Source: CAYUZU01 sp964448675 (lineage in GTDB: Bacteria; Planctomycetota; Phycisphaerae; UBA1845; Fen-1342). Taken from it: a stretch of 64,000 nt of DNA. The stretch spans positions 45,782 to 109,781 of the forward strand of contig CAYUZU010000017.1 in assembly GCA_964448675.1 (NCBI GenBank). Direction: 5' to 3'. A program made the translations under genes and the position numbers. Below the pieces are notes generated by a model. That model was given only the letters and a program-made list of their open reading frames with translations. It did no database searches and was not told the DNA's origin. Below, piece by piece: positions 48,751 through 57,361 of this stretch; position 1 is the stretch's first letter, and every line of letters begins with the position of its first letter.

Positions 48751-50337
48751 TCAGCGTTCGGCGGGCACCGACAGGTCAGCCGGCTCGGCCCCCTGCGCCA
48801 ACGCTTCCAGATCGGCCGCAGTGAAGAGTCGTGTGAATACCTCGGCGTGCTCGGCTTCCTCGCGATAGCGCGGATCGAGCTGAAACGCCGTGCGCAACGC
48901 CACAGCCGCCTCATCCCGGTTCACCAGGTTGGCGTGTGCCAGCGCCAGCAGGAAATGCGCCGAGGGTCGGCGCGGGTGAAGCTCGGTCGCGCGGCGGGCA
49001 TGGCGCACCGCGGCCTCCAGCTGGTTGCGTGTCAACTCGGTCACGGCCAGCGCCTCCCACGCCGGCGCATGATCCGGGGCCAGCGCGACGGCCTGCTCGA
49101 GCTGCTCGGCGGCCATGTCCAGCTCGTTCATCCGCAACGCCCACTCGCCCAGCGCATAGTGCGCCGCCGCCCGCTGCGGCTCGGCGGCGACGGCGGACTC
49201 GAGGATCTCGCGCGCGGCCGTCATCTGGTTCGCCGCGACCAGCGCCATGCCGCGCCACACATCCACCTCGTAGGCATCCGGCCCGAAGGTGCGCCAGTCG
49301 TCCGTGGACACGGGGGTCGACGGCAGCGGGTCATCCAGGTGGGCCTTGACATAGTCCAGCGCCGCCAGGGCCTTTACGTGTCCATCTTCACTCTGGGCCG
49401 CTTGCGACAGCGCCACCGCGTGAACAAAACGAAACGCCGGATCGAGCGGTGCGGGGACGTCTCCGGCGGCGTTGAGCAGTTCCACCAGCCGATCCCAGCG
49501 CTGCAGCTCCATGGCCACCCGCGTCAACAGGAGCAGGTCGTAGCTCGGCAGCGCGCGGGGCGCGGTGACTTGCGCGAGGGCCTCGTCGGCCGCGGCCGCG
49601 TTTCCGTTGATATGGTGCGCGGCCGCCAACAGCGCGGCGGCCGAACTCGACGCGGCCGCGTGCTCGGCGAGCTGCGCGGCGCGCGAGGCGGCTTCCTCGT
49701 TGCGACCGCGTGCCACCGCACACCGCGTGGCGGCCTCGATGTACGGCAGCAGGTCCTGGTTCTGGGCGGCCGCCCGCTCGGCAAAGGCGTCGGCCTGGCG
49801 GTCATCGGACAGCAGCCGCGCCACGATCGCCAGCCGCAGCCACGTCTCGCCACCCCAGCGCGCCTCGTCCAGGTGACGCGTGGCCGTGGCGATCGCCGCG
49901 GCCGCTTCGGCGGGTCGCGCGATGTCGAACGGCGTGCTCGGGTTCGGGCTGGTCGACTGGAACAGCTGGGCCCGGACGGTCGGCTCGGCCGGTACTGCCG
50001 GGGCCGCGGGGGCGGTCGGCGGCGTCTCGGGCGTTGGCGCCGGCTCGCGGGCCGCCAGCGAGGACACCTGCGCCGCCAGCGCGTCCAGGCGCCGTTCGAC
50101 CGCCGCGAGGCGATCCTGCAACTGCGCAACATCACCGGCGACGACCGTGGCCTGCTCGGTGGCGGCCCCCAGCTGCGTACCCTGCCGCTGCAGTGCCCCG
50201 CCGACGTAGACCATCAGCGCGATCAGCGCCAACAGGAACACCACGGTGGAGCTGAGCCAATAAGCGTACATGCGCTCGAGCGCACCGCGCTTGCCGGCCG
50301 GATTGGACCGCCGTCCCGTATCGTCTTTCTCTGCCAT
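48751..50337 (-). CDS. Membrane-anchored TPR protein
   Basis: 528 residues. Cytoplasmic basic N-terminus, one transmembrane helix (about residues 30-52, WLSSTVVFLLALIALMVYVG), a short coiled coil (about 55-95, LQDRLAAVERRLDALAAQVS), a Pro/Ala/Thr linker, and a C-terminal array of tetratricopeptide repeats (about 150-500; ALGEWALRMNELDMAAEQLE is one). It probably scaffolds a periplasmic complex. It lies 62 bases upstream of the FlgO/TPR gene on the same strand. Confidence 0.72.
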   Translation of the reverse strand: MAEKDDTGRRSNPAGKRGALERMYAYWLSSTVVFLLALIALMVYVGGALQRQGTQLGAATEQATVVAGDVAQLQDRLAAVERRLDALAAQVSSLAAREPAPTPETPPTAPAAPAVPAEPTVRAQLFQSTSPNPSTPFDIARPAEAAAAIATATRHLDEARWGGETWLRLAIVARLLSDDRQADAFAERAAAQNQDLLPYIEAATRCAVARGRNEEAASRAAQLAEHAAASSSAAALLAAAHHINGNAAAADEALAQVTAPRALPSYDLLLLTRVAMELQRWDRLVELLNAAGDVPAPLDPAFRFVHAVALSQAAQSEDGHVKALAALDYVKAHLDDPLPSTPVSTDDWRTFGPDAYEVDVWRGMALVAANQMTAAREILESAVAAEPQRAAAHYALGEWALRMNELDMAAEQLEQAVALAPDHAPAWEALAVTELTRNQLEAAVRHARRATELHPRRPSAHFLLALAHANLVNRDEAAVALRTAFQLDPRYREEAEHAEVFTRLFTAADLEALAQGAEPADLSVPAER

Positions 50338-50360
50338 GGTCAGGTGCCTCTTACTGCGGC

Positions 50361-50795
50361 TCAGGTCTCGTCATCGTGGTCGGTCGAATCGTCGGCGTCG
50401 CCCCGCCGCCGGTCCCCGTCCGGCGCTGGGGGATGTTCGGCGGTGGCGGCCGCGATCTGCTCGTCGGTCAGGCGATAGTGCTTCCATGCATCGACGTACT
50501 CGGTCGGTTTGCCCGCCAGCGGACTGCGGATGATCCGTCCCGCACGAATCACCAGGTAGGCCCCGACGACGAACAGCAGGATCAGCAGGGCCGACACGAG
50601 CAGGATCGTGAGCAGAATCGTCAACCGCGCCAGGCGGCGCGATTCCAGCTCGGGGTCGCCCAGCGCCGCCCCGGCCCCCGTCACGCCGAAACGCGCCATG
50701 AACAGATAGACGCCCGCACACACGATCAAGACCAGGGCGATCAACACGCCCAGGATCGCGGCGCGGCCGTAGCTCGTCTGCGGAGATCGTGTCAC
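50361..50795 (-). CDS. Small inner-membrane protein with two helices
   Basis: 144 residues. A GTG start at 50795 behind GGAGCAGG was chosen; the part of the frame further upstream lies inside the dnaJ-like gene and is not protein-like. Two transmembrane helices at about 12-33 (AAILGVLIALVLIVCAGVYL) and 57-83. The C-terminal 60 residues are cytoplasmic, with YVDAWKHYRLTDEQIAAATA and an acidic Asp/Glu/His tail. It starts 16 bases after the dnaJ-like gene ends, suggesting co-translation. No known family. Confidence 0.65.
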   Translation of the reverse strand: MTRSPQTSYGRAAILGVLIALVLIVCAGVYLFMARFGVTGAGAALGDPELESRRLARLTILLTILLVSALLILLFVVGAYLVIRAGRIIRSPLAGKPTEYVDAWKHYRLTDEQIAAATAEHPPAPDGDRRRGDADDSTDHDDET

Positions 50796-50811
50796 GCGCG
50801 GCCTGCTCCAA

Positions 50812-51738
50812 TTACTGGTCGACCTGCTGCGGGGCGGCGTCGGCCAGCTCCTGTTCCAGCTCATCAAGCAATTGCGCGGCCCGCGGCGAGAGCTCGCGCG
50901 GGACGCGAATACGCAAGACCGCGTAGAGATCGCCGGTCTTGTCGCTGCGCTCGTCATGAATGCCGAGAGCGCGCAGCCGCAGCCGCGTCCCGCCGCCGGT
51001 CCCTGGTGGCACTCTCACGGTCATCGGGCCGTTGGGCGTGGGCACCTCGACTCGCGCGCCGCGCACGGCTTGCAGAAACGAAATGCCCAGTTCGACGCTG
51101 AGATCGAGCCCGTCACGGCGGAAGTGCGGGTGCGGCTGCACGTGGCAGCGAACCATGAGGTCACCGCGGCCGCCCGGGCCGGCCTGTCCCCGACCGCGAA
51201 GCCGGATCCGCTGGCCGTCGTGCACGCCCGCTGGCACGCGAAACTGGATCCGCTCGTCGCCGTTGCGACCATCACTCGTCAGAATCACCTCGCGCTGGGT
51301 GCCGCGGACGGCCTCGTCGAACGTGAGGTTGACGTCGTGCTCGATATCACGTCCGGGGGTGGCGGGACGCGCCGCCGCACGCCGGCCCCCGCCGCGGCGG
51401 CCACGACTGAAGAACTGCTCGAAGATGCTCGACAGATCGCCCATCGAGCCGAAGTCGAAGTGCACCTTCTGGAAGCCGCCGCGTTGCTCCTGGGACCAGG
51501 CATGGAAATCGGGCCGGGGCCCGCCGGCGCCGAACTGGTCGTATTGCTGGCGTTTGCGCGGGTCCTTGAGCACCTCGTACGCCGCCTGAACTTCCTTGAA
51601 GCGCTGCGCCGCGGACGCGTCGTCGGGGTTGCGGTCGGGGTGGTGCGCCTTGGCGAGGCGGCGGTAGGCGCGCTTGATCTCCGCCTGGTCGGCCGAACGG
51701 CTCACGCCGAGAATCTCGTAGGGATCCTTGCTGGTCAT
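50812..51738 (-). CDS. DnaJ-family co-chaperone of the CbpA type
   Basis: 308 residues. The J domain (residues 5-72) has the HPD tripeptide in AKAHHPDRNPDDASAA and EVLKDPRKRQQYDQFG. A Gly/Arg/Phe-rich linker (about 75-120) follows, then two C-terminal substrate-binding beta domains (DIEHDVNLTFDEAVRGTQ, PNGPMTVRVPPGTGGGTRL). There is no Cys-rich zinc finger, so this is a type II (CbpA-like) J protein that would stimulate DnaK ATP hydrolysis. It is the first gene of the minus-strand group 51738-47066. Confidence 0.9.
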   Translation of the reverse strand: MTSKDPYEILGVSRSADQAEIKRAYRRLAKAHHPDRNPDDASAAQRFKEVQAAYEVLKDPRKRQQYDQFGAGGPRPDFHAWSQEQRGGFQKVHFDFGSMGDLSSIFEQFFSRGRRGGGRRAAARPATPGRDIEHDVNLTFDEAVRGTQREVILTSDGRNGDERIQFRVPAGVHDGQRIRLRGRGQAGPGGRGDLMVRCHVQPHPHFRRDGLDLSVELGISFLQAVRGARVEVPTPNGPMTVRVPPGTGGGTRLRLRALGIHDERSDKTGDLYAVLRIRVPRELSPRAAQLLDELEQELADAAPQQVDQ

Positions 51739-51948
51739 CGACCCTCTCTCGACAACGGGGCGGGCGGCAACAGCAACCGGATTCTACGGCGGCCGCGTGG
51801 GGTGGGCAACGCGGGGCCGACGCGCCCGCTACGAGAAACGCCGGGCGGCAAGGGCCCGGCGTGTCTGCTCGCGGTCCGGTTGTATCAGGCGTGGGCAAGG
51901 TGCGATCGCCGGCAAGATGCCCGGGCGCCGCGTCACCCGCACCACCGG

Positions 51949-53184
51949 TCAGGGCATCTTCTTGAGCTCCATCGCGGCTTCGTCCGCCCAGATAGTGCCG
52001 TCACACTCCTTCATCACCTTCATGAACAGCTCTTCGGCGTCCTGGTTCTCGCCAATGTAGAGATAGGAACGGGCCCGCGAGAGCCAATCGCGGCACTCGG
52101 GCGCCATCTGATAGTCGCGGACATGGTCCATGACGCGGCGGTCATCGCGCATCCGCTCGAGAATGGTCTTGGCCTTCTGGGCCGTATTGACATCGGGGTA
52201 ATCCTCGGCGATGCGCTCGAGGATCTCGTACGCCTGGCCGATCTCCTCCCAGGTGCGCGGCTGCGTGCGCAGCAACTCGGTCGCGTCGTAGAGCAGCCTC
52301 TCGGCAGCGTCCTTGCGCTTGAGTCGATCGAGCACCGCCTCGACCTCGTCGTAGCGTTTCTTCAGCGCGTTGAGCTTGAGCCGTGCCGCGCGGCCGACAT
52401 GCAACCCCAGGTAGCGGGTCTTGATGTCGCGCAGCTTCAGCACCGCCTGCTCGAACTTCTTGTCGTCGGCGAGATTCGACGCCTGGGCCAGCTCGTCGCG
52501 TCCGACGAGCTCCAGCAGGTCCAGCACCTTGTGGCAGCGGTTCTTGATGCGGTCGCCCAGCAATGCGTGGCCATCCGCCTTTTCGGCGGCATGAAACGCC
52601 TGGCGAAACTCCTCGTTGCTGAGATGCTGCCACGCCCGCTGCAGCTCTTCCTCGACCACGGCCCGGTCGATCGGGTGCGTCTTGGTGGGCGGCGATTGGG
52701 AGATCAGCTCGGCGAACGTCTCCATCATCTTGTTGATGCCGCTCGCCCCCGGCCAGCCTGACCAGGCGATCTTCCCGTTCGGATCAATCACCACCACGCG
52801 CGGGAAGCTCGAGATGTCATATTCCTTGTACGAGTCTGAGCGCGTGCCCACCGGGAACATCACGAGCTCTTTCTTCAGCATCGGCTCGACCCGGACGCGG
52901 TCCGCGTCGGTCAGGCCGATGATATAGACGCCCCGCGCGCGCCCGAACTGCGAGCCCACGAGGTTCATCAGCGGCATCACGTTTTCGCCACCCGGGTGCC
53001 ACGAGACCCAGAAGAACAGCACGACCGTCATGCCACGCAGCTCGGCCAGGGAGATTGGCTCGTCAACGTTCAGCCATTCCTCCGCCTCGATGTCGGGCGC
53101 ATACTTGCCCTCCTTCAGATCCGCTCGCACCAACGGACAAGCCAGGATCAGCACGCAGGCCAGTGAGATAATCAGTGATCGCAT
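51949..53184 (-). CDS. Exported TlpA-like protein lacking CXXC, with helical C-terminal domain
   Basis: 411 residues behind GGAGGC. Signal peptide to about residue 21 (ACPLVRADL). Residues 25-160 form a redoxin/TlpA-like domain: APDIEAEEWLNVDEPISLAEL, VVLFFWVSWHPGGENV, and SSFPRVVVIDPNGKIAWSGW. In active TlpA proteins WCxxC stands where this has WHPGG, so the catalytic Cys pair is absent. The C-terminal half is a helical repeat domain (about 180-411). It resembles the protein at 4136-5341 in overall plan, but order is reversed: here the redoxin domain is N-terminal. Confidence 0.78.
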   Translation of the reverse strand: MRSLIISLACVLILACPLVRADLKEGKYAPDIEAEEWLNVDEPISLAELRGMTVVLFFWVSWHPGGENVMPLMNLVGSQFGRARGVYIIGLTDADRVRVEPMLKKELVMFPVGTRSDSYKEYDISSFPRVVVIDPNGKIAWSGWPGASGINKMMETFAELISQSPPTKTHPIDRAVVEEELQRAWQHLSNEEFRQAFHAAEKADGHALLGDRIKNRCHKVLDLLELVGRDELAQASNLADDKKFEQAVLKLRDIKTRYLGLHVGRAARLKLNALKKRYDEVEAVLDRLKRKDAAERLLYDATELLRTQPRTWEEIGQAYEILERIAEDYPDVNTAQKAKTILERMRDDRRVMDHVRDYQMAPECRDWLSRARSYLYIGENQDAEELFMKVMKECDGTIWADEAAMELKKMP

Positions 53185-53245
53185 CGCTTGCCTCCGCTTC
53201 TGTCAGCGAACCAGGTTTCCCCATCCAAACGGATGAAACCATCTG

Positions 53246-53273
53246 TTTATAACCGCCCCGCCGCGGATCTCAA
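53246..53273 (-). promoter_or_regulatory. Promoter of the exported TlpA-like gene
   Basis: Minus strand TTGAGA (53273-53268), 16 bases, TATAAA (53251-53246); each hexamer is one base from consensus. The RNA would start about 55 bases before the gene. Confidence 0.6.
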
Positions 53274-53347
53274 GGTCGCAAGTTGTCGACCCGGCCGCCC
53301 AACAGTACCGTACCCGTACGCGTTCCCGGGGCCAGGAGTAGCCGGTC

Positions 53348-54868
53348 ATGAGCGACAACGCCACACCGATGCTGCAAATGCAGGCCATCCGCAAGTCCTT
53401 TGGCCACGTCGAGGTGCTCCACGGCGTGGATCTCGAGTTGCGGGCGGGCGAGGTGCACGCCCTCGTCGGCGAGAACGGGGCCGGCAAGAGCACCCTGATC
53501 AAGATCCTCGGCGGCGTCCACCGCGATTTCACGGGGCAGGTCCGGCTGGACGGCCACCCCACACGCTTCCGCCGCCCGCGCGACGCCGAAGACGCCGGCG
53601 TCGCCGTGATCCACCAGGAGCTCGCCCTGATCCCGCATTTGTCCGTCGCCGAGAACATCTTTCTGGGGCGCGAGCCCACGACCCGGCTGGGCACCCTCGA
53701 CCGGCCGCGGATGCGCACCGCGGCGGCCCGCGTGCTGCGGGACCACCTGGGGCTCGCGCTCGACGTCGCGCGCCCCGTGGTCGAATTGCCGCTCGCCGCC
53801 CAGCAAATGGTCGAGATCGCCAAGGCCCTCTCTCGCGACGCCCGCATCCTGGTCATGGATGAACCGACCAGCGCCTTGTCCGAGGCCGATACGCAGCGCC
53901 TGTTCGCCGCAATTCGACAACTCCGCGACCAGGGCGTCGGCATCATCTACATCTCCCACAAGATGGACGAGATCTACGCTCTGGCCGACCGCATCACCGT
54001 GCTGCGCGACGGCGCGTACGTGGGCACCGCCCCGGCCGCCGACCTGTCGCAGCAGGCCCTGGTGCACTGGATGGTCGGCCGCCAGATCGACGACTTCTTT
54101 CCCAAGATCAGCGCCCCCGTCGGCTCCACGAAACTGCGCGTCGAGAACCTGGGCCTGCGCGACCCGGGCCGACCGCGCTGGCTGGTGCAGGACGTGTCCC
54201 TGTCGCTGCGTGGCGGCGAGATCGTCGGCCTGGCCGGCCTGATCGGCTCGGGTGCCAGCGAGCTGATGGGCGCCGTTTTCGGTCGCTACGGCACACCCGA
54301 GTGCGGCCGGGTTCTGGTCGGCGACAAACCGCTCCGCCCACTCACGCCCCGCAGCGCCATCGGTCGCGGCGTGGCCCTGCTCACCAACGACCGCAAGGCC
54401 AGCGGACTCGTGCTGCCAATGTCGGTGCTGCACAACCTGAGCCTGTCGACACTGGACCGCTGCCGCCGGTGGGGCCTGCTCAGCAGTCGGCGCGAACGCC
54501 GGCGCTGCACGCCCTACGCGCTGCGCATGAAGCTCCGCGCTCCGTCGCTGGCGGCGCCGGTGGCGACGCTCTCCGGCGGCAATCAACAGAAGGTCGTCTT
54601 CGCCCGCTGGCTGCTCACCGAGCCGCAAGTGCTGCTGCTGGACGAGCCCACCCGCGGCATCGACGTCGCCGCCAAGGCCGACATCTACGCCCTGCTGAAC
54701 GAGCTGACCGCGGCCGGGCTCGCAATTCTGCTGGTTACAAGCGAGTTACCGGAGCTGCTGGCGCTGTCGGATCGGATCCTGGTGATGCACCGCGGGCGCG
54801 TGACCGCCGAACTGGACCGGGCCGAGGCGACGCAGGAGCGGGTGATGCACGCGGCCATGGGCGCCTGA
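53348..54868 (+). CDS. Sugar-type ABC transporter ATPase (RbsA/MglA fold), orphan
   Basis: 506 residues with two fused ATPase modules. Module 1 has Walker A GENGAGKSTLIK (about residues 38-49), signature LPLAAQQMVEIAKALS and Walker B ILVMDEPTSALSEAD. Module 2 has a degenerate Walker A (GLIGSGASELMG) but a canonical signature LSGGNQQKVVFARWL and Walker B LLLDEPTRGIDVAA. This asymmetry is normal for CUT2-family ribose/galactose importers. No permease or binding protein gene is adjacent: hflX follows and the redoxin gene is divergent. The substrate is unknown. Confidence 0.9.
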   Translation: MSDNATPMLQMQAIRKSFGHVEVLHGVDLELRAGEVHALVGENGAGKSTLIKILGGVHRDFTGQVRLDGHPTRFRRPRDAEDAGVAVIHQELALIPHLSVAENIFLGREPTTRLGTLDRPRMRTAAARVLRDHLGLALDVARPVVELPLAAQQMVEIAKALSRDARILVMDEPTSALSEADTQRLFAAIRQLRDQGVGIIYISHKMDEIYALADRITVLRDGAYVGTAPAADLSQQALVHWMVGRQIDDFFPKISAPVGSTKLRVENLGLRDPGRPRWLVQDVSLSLRGGEIVGLAGLIGSGASELMGAVFGRYGTPECGRVLVGDKPLRPLTPRSAIGRGVALLTNDRKASGLVLPMSVLHNLSLSTLDRCRRWGLLSSRRERRRCTPYALRMKLRAPSLAAPVATLSGGNQQKVVFARWLLTEPQVLLLDEPTRGIDVAAKADIYALLNELTAAGLAILLVTSELPELLALSDRILVMHRGRVTAELDRAEATQERVMHAAMGA

Positions 54869-54931
54869 AACCGGAAAGGACCTGGGCGCCGCCCGGCCCC
54901 GCCGTGTTAGAATAGGAGGTGTGGCCGGGTC

Positions 54932-56326
54932 GTGGCGGACCAACCGCCGTGGGACAGGGAAACGGACGGCGGGCGACCGGGCCGGCGCAGCAACGAGAGG
55001 ACTTGCTGGGTGACGATCAATTCGCGTGAGGACCTCGCAGTCGGCCAGGAGCGGGCGCTGCTGGTAAAGGTCTTGTTGGGCGGGGCGCCGCTGGTGGACG
55101 ATCCGCTGGCGGAACTGGCCGAGCTCGCGCGCTCGGCCGGCGCCGAAGTCGTCAGCCAGGTCGTGCAACGCCGCCAGAGCTACCATCCCGCCAGTTGCGT
55201 CGGCAAAGGCAAGCTCGAGGAGATCCGCCAGCGGGCCGACGCCTACGACGCCAACGTGGTGATCTTCGACAACGACCTCAGCCCGTCGCAGATCCGCGAG
55301 ATCGAGAAGGTCGTCGCGCGCAAGGTCATCGATCGCAGTGAGGTCATTCTCGACATCTTCGCCTCGCGGGCCCGCACGCGCGAAGCCCGGCTCCAGGTCG
55401 AGCTCGCCCAGCTCGAATACACCGCCCCGCGGCTGCGCGGCATGTGGACCCACCTCGAACGCATCGCCGGCGCGGGCGGTGCCACCGGCGCCGGCGTGGT
55501 CGGCGGCATCGGCACACGTGGCCCCGGCGAGAGCCAGATCGAAATCGACCGCCGCCTGGTCGACCAGCGCATCACGCTGCTCAAGCGCCGCCTGGCCGAG
55601 ATCGACAAACGCAAGATGCGCGAGGTCTCGGCCCGCAAGGACCACTACACCGTCTCGCTCGTCGGTTACACCAACGCCGGCAAGAGCACGCTCATGAACG
55701 CGCTCACCGACGCGCAGACCGGAACGGCCGACCTGCTCTTCGCGACGCTGGACACGCTGACGCGGCGCTGGGACCTTGGCAACGGACGACACGTACTGCT
55801 CTCGGACACGGTCGGCTTCATCCGCAACCTCCCGCACCACCTGGTGGCCTCGTTCCGGGCCACGCTGGAAGAGGCGATTCACGCCGACCTGCTGCTGCAT
55901 GTCGTCGACGCCGCCAGCGACGAAGCCGACGAGCAGATCGCCGCCGTGCGGGACGTGCTCGCCGAGTTGAACGTGAGCGACAAACCCGCGCTGCTGGTGC
56001 TGAACAAGGCTGATCGCATCGAGGACGAAGCCTCGCTGGCAATCCTGCGCAACGCCCATCCGGACAGCATCCTGCTCTCGGCGCGCACCGGCCAGGGCCT
56101 CGCCCGCCTCGGCGAACGCGTCGAGGCCTGCATGCGCGGCGAGCAGCGCCAGGTCACGCTGTCGGTGCCAGTCCACGACGGCAAGGCCCTGGGGTTCCTC
56201 GAGCGCTACGCCGACGTCCGCAATACACGCTACGAAGACGGCCGCGCCATTCTGGACGTCGCCATCGCGCCCCGCGCCCTCGACCACCTGCACACCATCG
56301 CCGCCGATATCCGTCACACGACCTGA
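54932..56326 (+). CDS. hflX: GTPase HflX
   Basis: 464 residues from GTG 54932, or 438 from GTG 55010. HflX is a ribosome-splitting GTPase that rescues stalled or heat-damaged ribosomes. The N-terminal glycine-rich HflX domain contains HPASCVGKGKLEEIRQRADA. The linker GGIGTRGPGESQIEIDRRLV is characteristic. G1 is GYTNAGKST (about residue 245), G3 DTVGF, G4 NKAD. A strong AGGAGGT (54914-54920) lies 11-12 bases before 54932; GAGAGG (54995-55000) could serve 55010. Either start is possible. Confidence 0.93.
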   Translation: MADQPPWDRETDGGRPGRRSNERTCWVTINSREDLAVGQERALLVKVLLGGAPLVDDPLAELAELARSAGAEVVSQVVQRRQSYHPASCVGKGKLEEIRQRADAYDANVVIFDNDLSPSQIREIEKVVARKVIDRSEVILDIFASRARTREARLQVELAQLEYTAPRLRGMWTHLERIAGAGGATGAGVVGGIGTRGPGESQIEIDRRLVDQRITLLKRRLAEIDKRKMREVSARKDHYTVSLVGYTNAGKSTLMNALTDAQTGTADLLFATLDTLTRRWDLGNGRHVLLSDTVGFIRNLPHHLVASFRATLEEAIHADLLLHVVDAASDEADEQIAAVRDVLAELNVSDKPALLVLNKADRIEDEASLAILRNAHPDSILLSARTGQGLARLGERVEACMRGEQRQVTLSVPVHDGKALGFLERYADVRNTRYEDGRAILDVAIAPRALDHLHTIAADIRHTT

Positions 56327-56349
56327 CCGCCGCCGGGCCGGCCTTCGTG

Positions 56350-56379
56350 TTGCGAGATCGCGCCCGTTGTCGATATACT
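56350..56379 (+). promoter_or_regulatory. Promoter of the phosphorylase-amidohydrolase pair
   Basis: TTGCGA (56350-56355), 18 bases, TATACT (56374-56379), about 87 bases before the phosphorylase start. The -35 matches four of six. Confidence 0.45.
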
Positions 56380-56465
56380 GCGGGCGGTCGGGCGACCTGT
56401 GGGCGTAGCGGGTCGCCGCATTGGCGTCTCACCTCGCATGGTTCCATCGAATCGGGAGCGTGTTG

Positions 56466-57353
56466 ATGACGGTTTCGCTGGCCTGTGTTGGCGGACGTGC
56501 CGCGTATGACCTGCTCGAAGAGGGCGCCCTCGTGTCGGAAAGACTCGGACCGCGCTCCACCCCCTTCGGCCAGTCGCAGCCCATCTACCAGTGCAAGTCA
56601 CGCAACGGGCAGTTCCTCTTCCTCTCGCGCCACGGCGAGACCGCCTACGAACGCACCCCCAGCTTCATCAACTACCGGGCCAACATCTACGCCCTCAAAG
56701 ACCTCGGCGTCCGCTCGATCGTCGCCTGGAGCGAGACCCGCGCCATCAGCCACAACTACAAGATCGGCGAGTACGTCGTCGTCGACGACCTCGTCGACGA
56801 GACCGTCGGCCGGCCTTCGACCTTCTTCGAAAACCGCGGCCTCGGCCACCTGCGCCAGTGGCCCGTCTTCTGCCCTTCCCTGCGCAAGGCGCTGCTGCGC
56901 AGCCTCACCGAAGAAGGCTGCGAATTCACCCCCCGCGGCGTCTACGTCTGTGTCGAGGGTCCGCGCCACGAGACCCCCGCCGAAACACGCAAGTACGCGA
57001 CCTACGGCGGCGAACTGCTCGGCCAGGCCCTCGTACCCGAGGTCTTCCTCGCCCGCGAGCTCCAGATGTGCTACGCCCCGCTGTGTTACGTCGCGCGCTA
57101 CGGCGAAGACGGCACCAACTACCGCCCGTTCGAGGACGGCCGCGTGCTGGCCGAGAGCGTCGAGCGCGAACGCGCCCAGGCCGCCGTCGAGCGCATGCCG
57201 CGCATTCTCGAACGCTTCTGCGACGTGCTGACCGAGACGCCGTCCATGTGCCACTGCGACGCGTCTATGAGCCCGCACATCGCCAGCGGCGAGCTCGACC
57301 TCGACTGGCGCACCTGGTTCCAGCCGCCGCTACCCGGATCCCCCGAGGCATAG
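56466..57353 (+). CDS. MTAP/PNP-like nucleoside phosphorylase, divergent
   Basis: 295 residues from the ATG at 56466, nine bases after GGGAG. Fold and motifs match the MTAP branch of the purine nucleoside phosphorylase family: LSRHGETAYERTPSFINYRA near residue 57, IYALKDLGVRSIVAWSETRA, VCVEGPRHETPAETRKYATY near 160-180, and VPEVFLARELQMCY. Two sites differ: the N-terminal phosphate loop reads GGRAAY instead of GGTG, and the substrate loop ETRAIS replaces the usual CGSL. Substrate may therefore not be methylthioadenosine. The gene ends eight bases before an amidohydrolase, with which it probably forms one pathway. Confidence 0.78.
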   Translation: MTVSLACVGGRAAYDLLEEGALVSERLGPRSTPFGQSQPIYQCKSRNGQFLFLSRHGETAYERTPSFINYRANIYALKDLGVRSIVAWSETRAISHNYKIGEYVVVDDLVDETVGRPSTFFENRGLGHLRQWPVFCPSLRKALLRSLTEEGCEFTPRGVYVCVEGPRHETPAETRKYATYGGELLGQALVPEVFLARELQMCYAPLCYVARYGEDGTNYRPFEDGRVLAESVERERAQAAVERMPRILERFCDVLTETPSMCHCDASMSPHIASGELDLDWRTWFQPPLPGSPEA

Positions 57354-57361
57354 CGCAAGCC

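Noticed and set aside
47045..52761. Chain of long plus-strand frames opposite the TPR, DnaJ and redoxin genes
   Set aside because: All are antisense shadows with biased composition; the minus-strand products have J-domain HPD, TPR and redoxin features.
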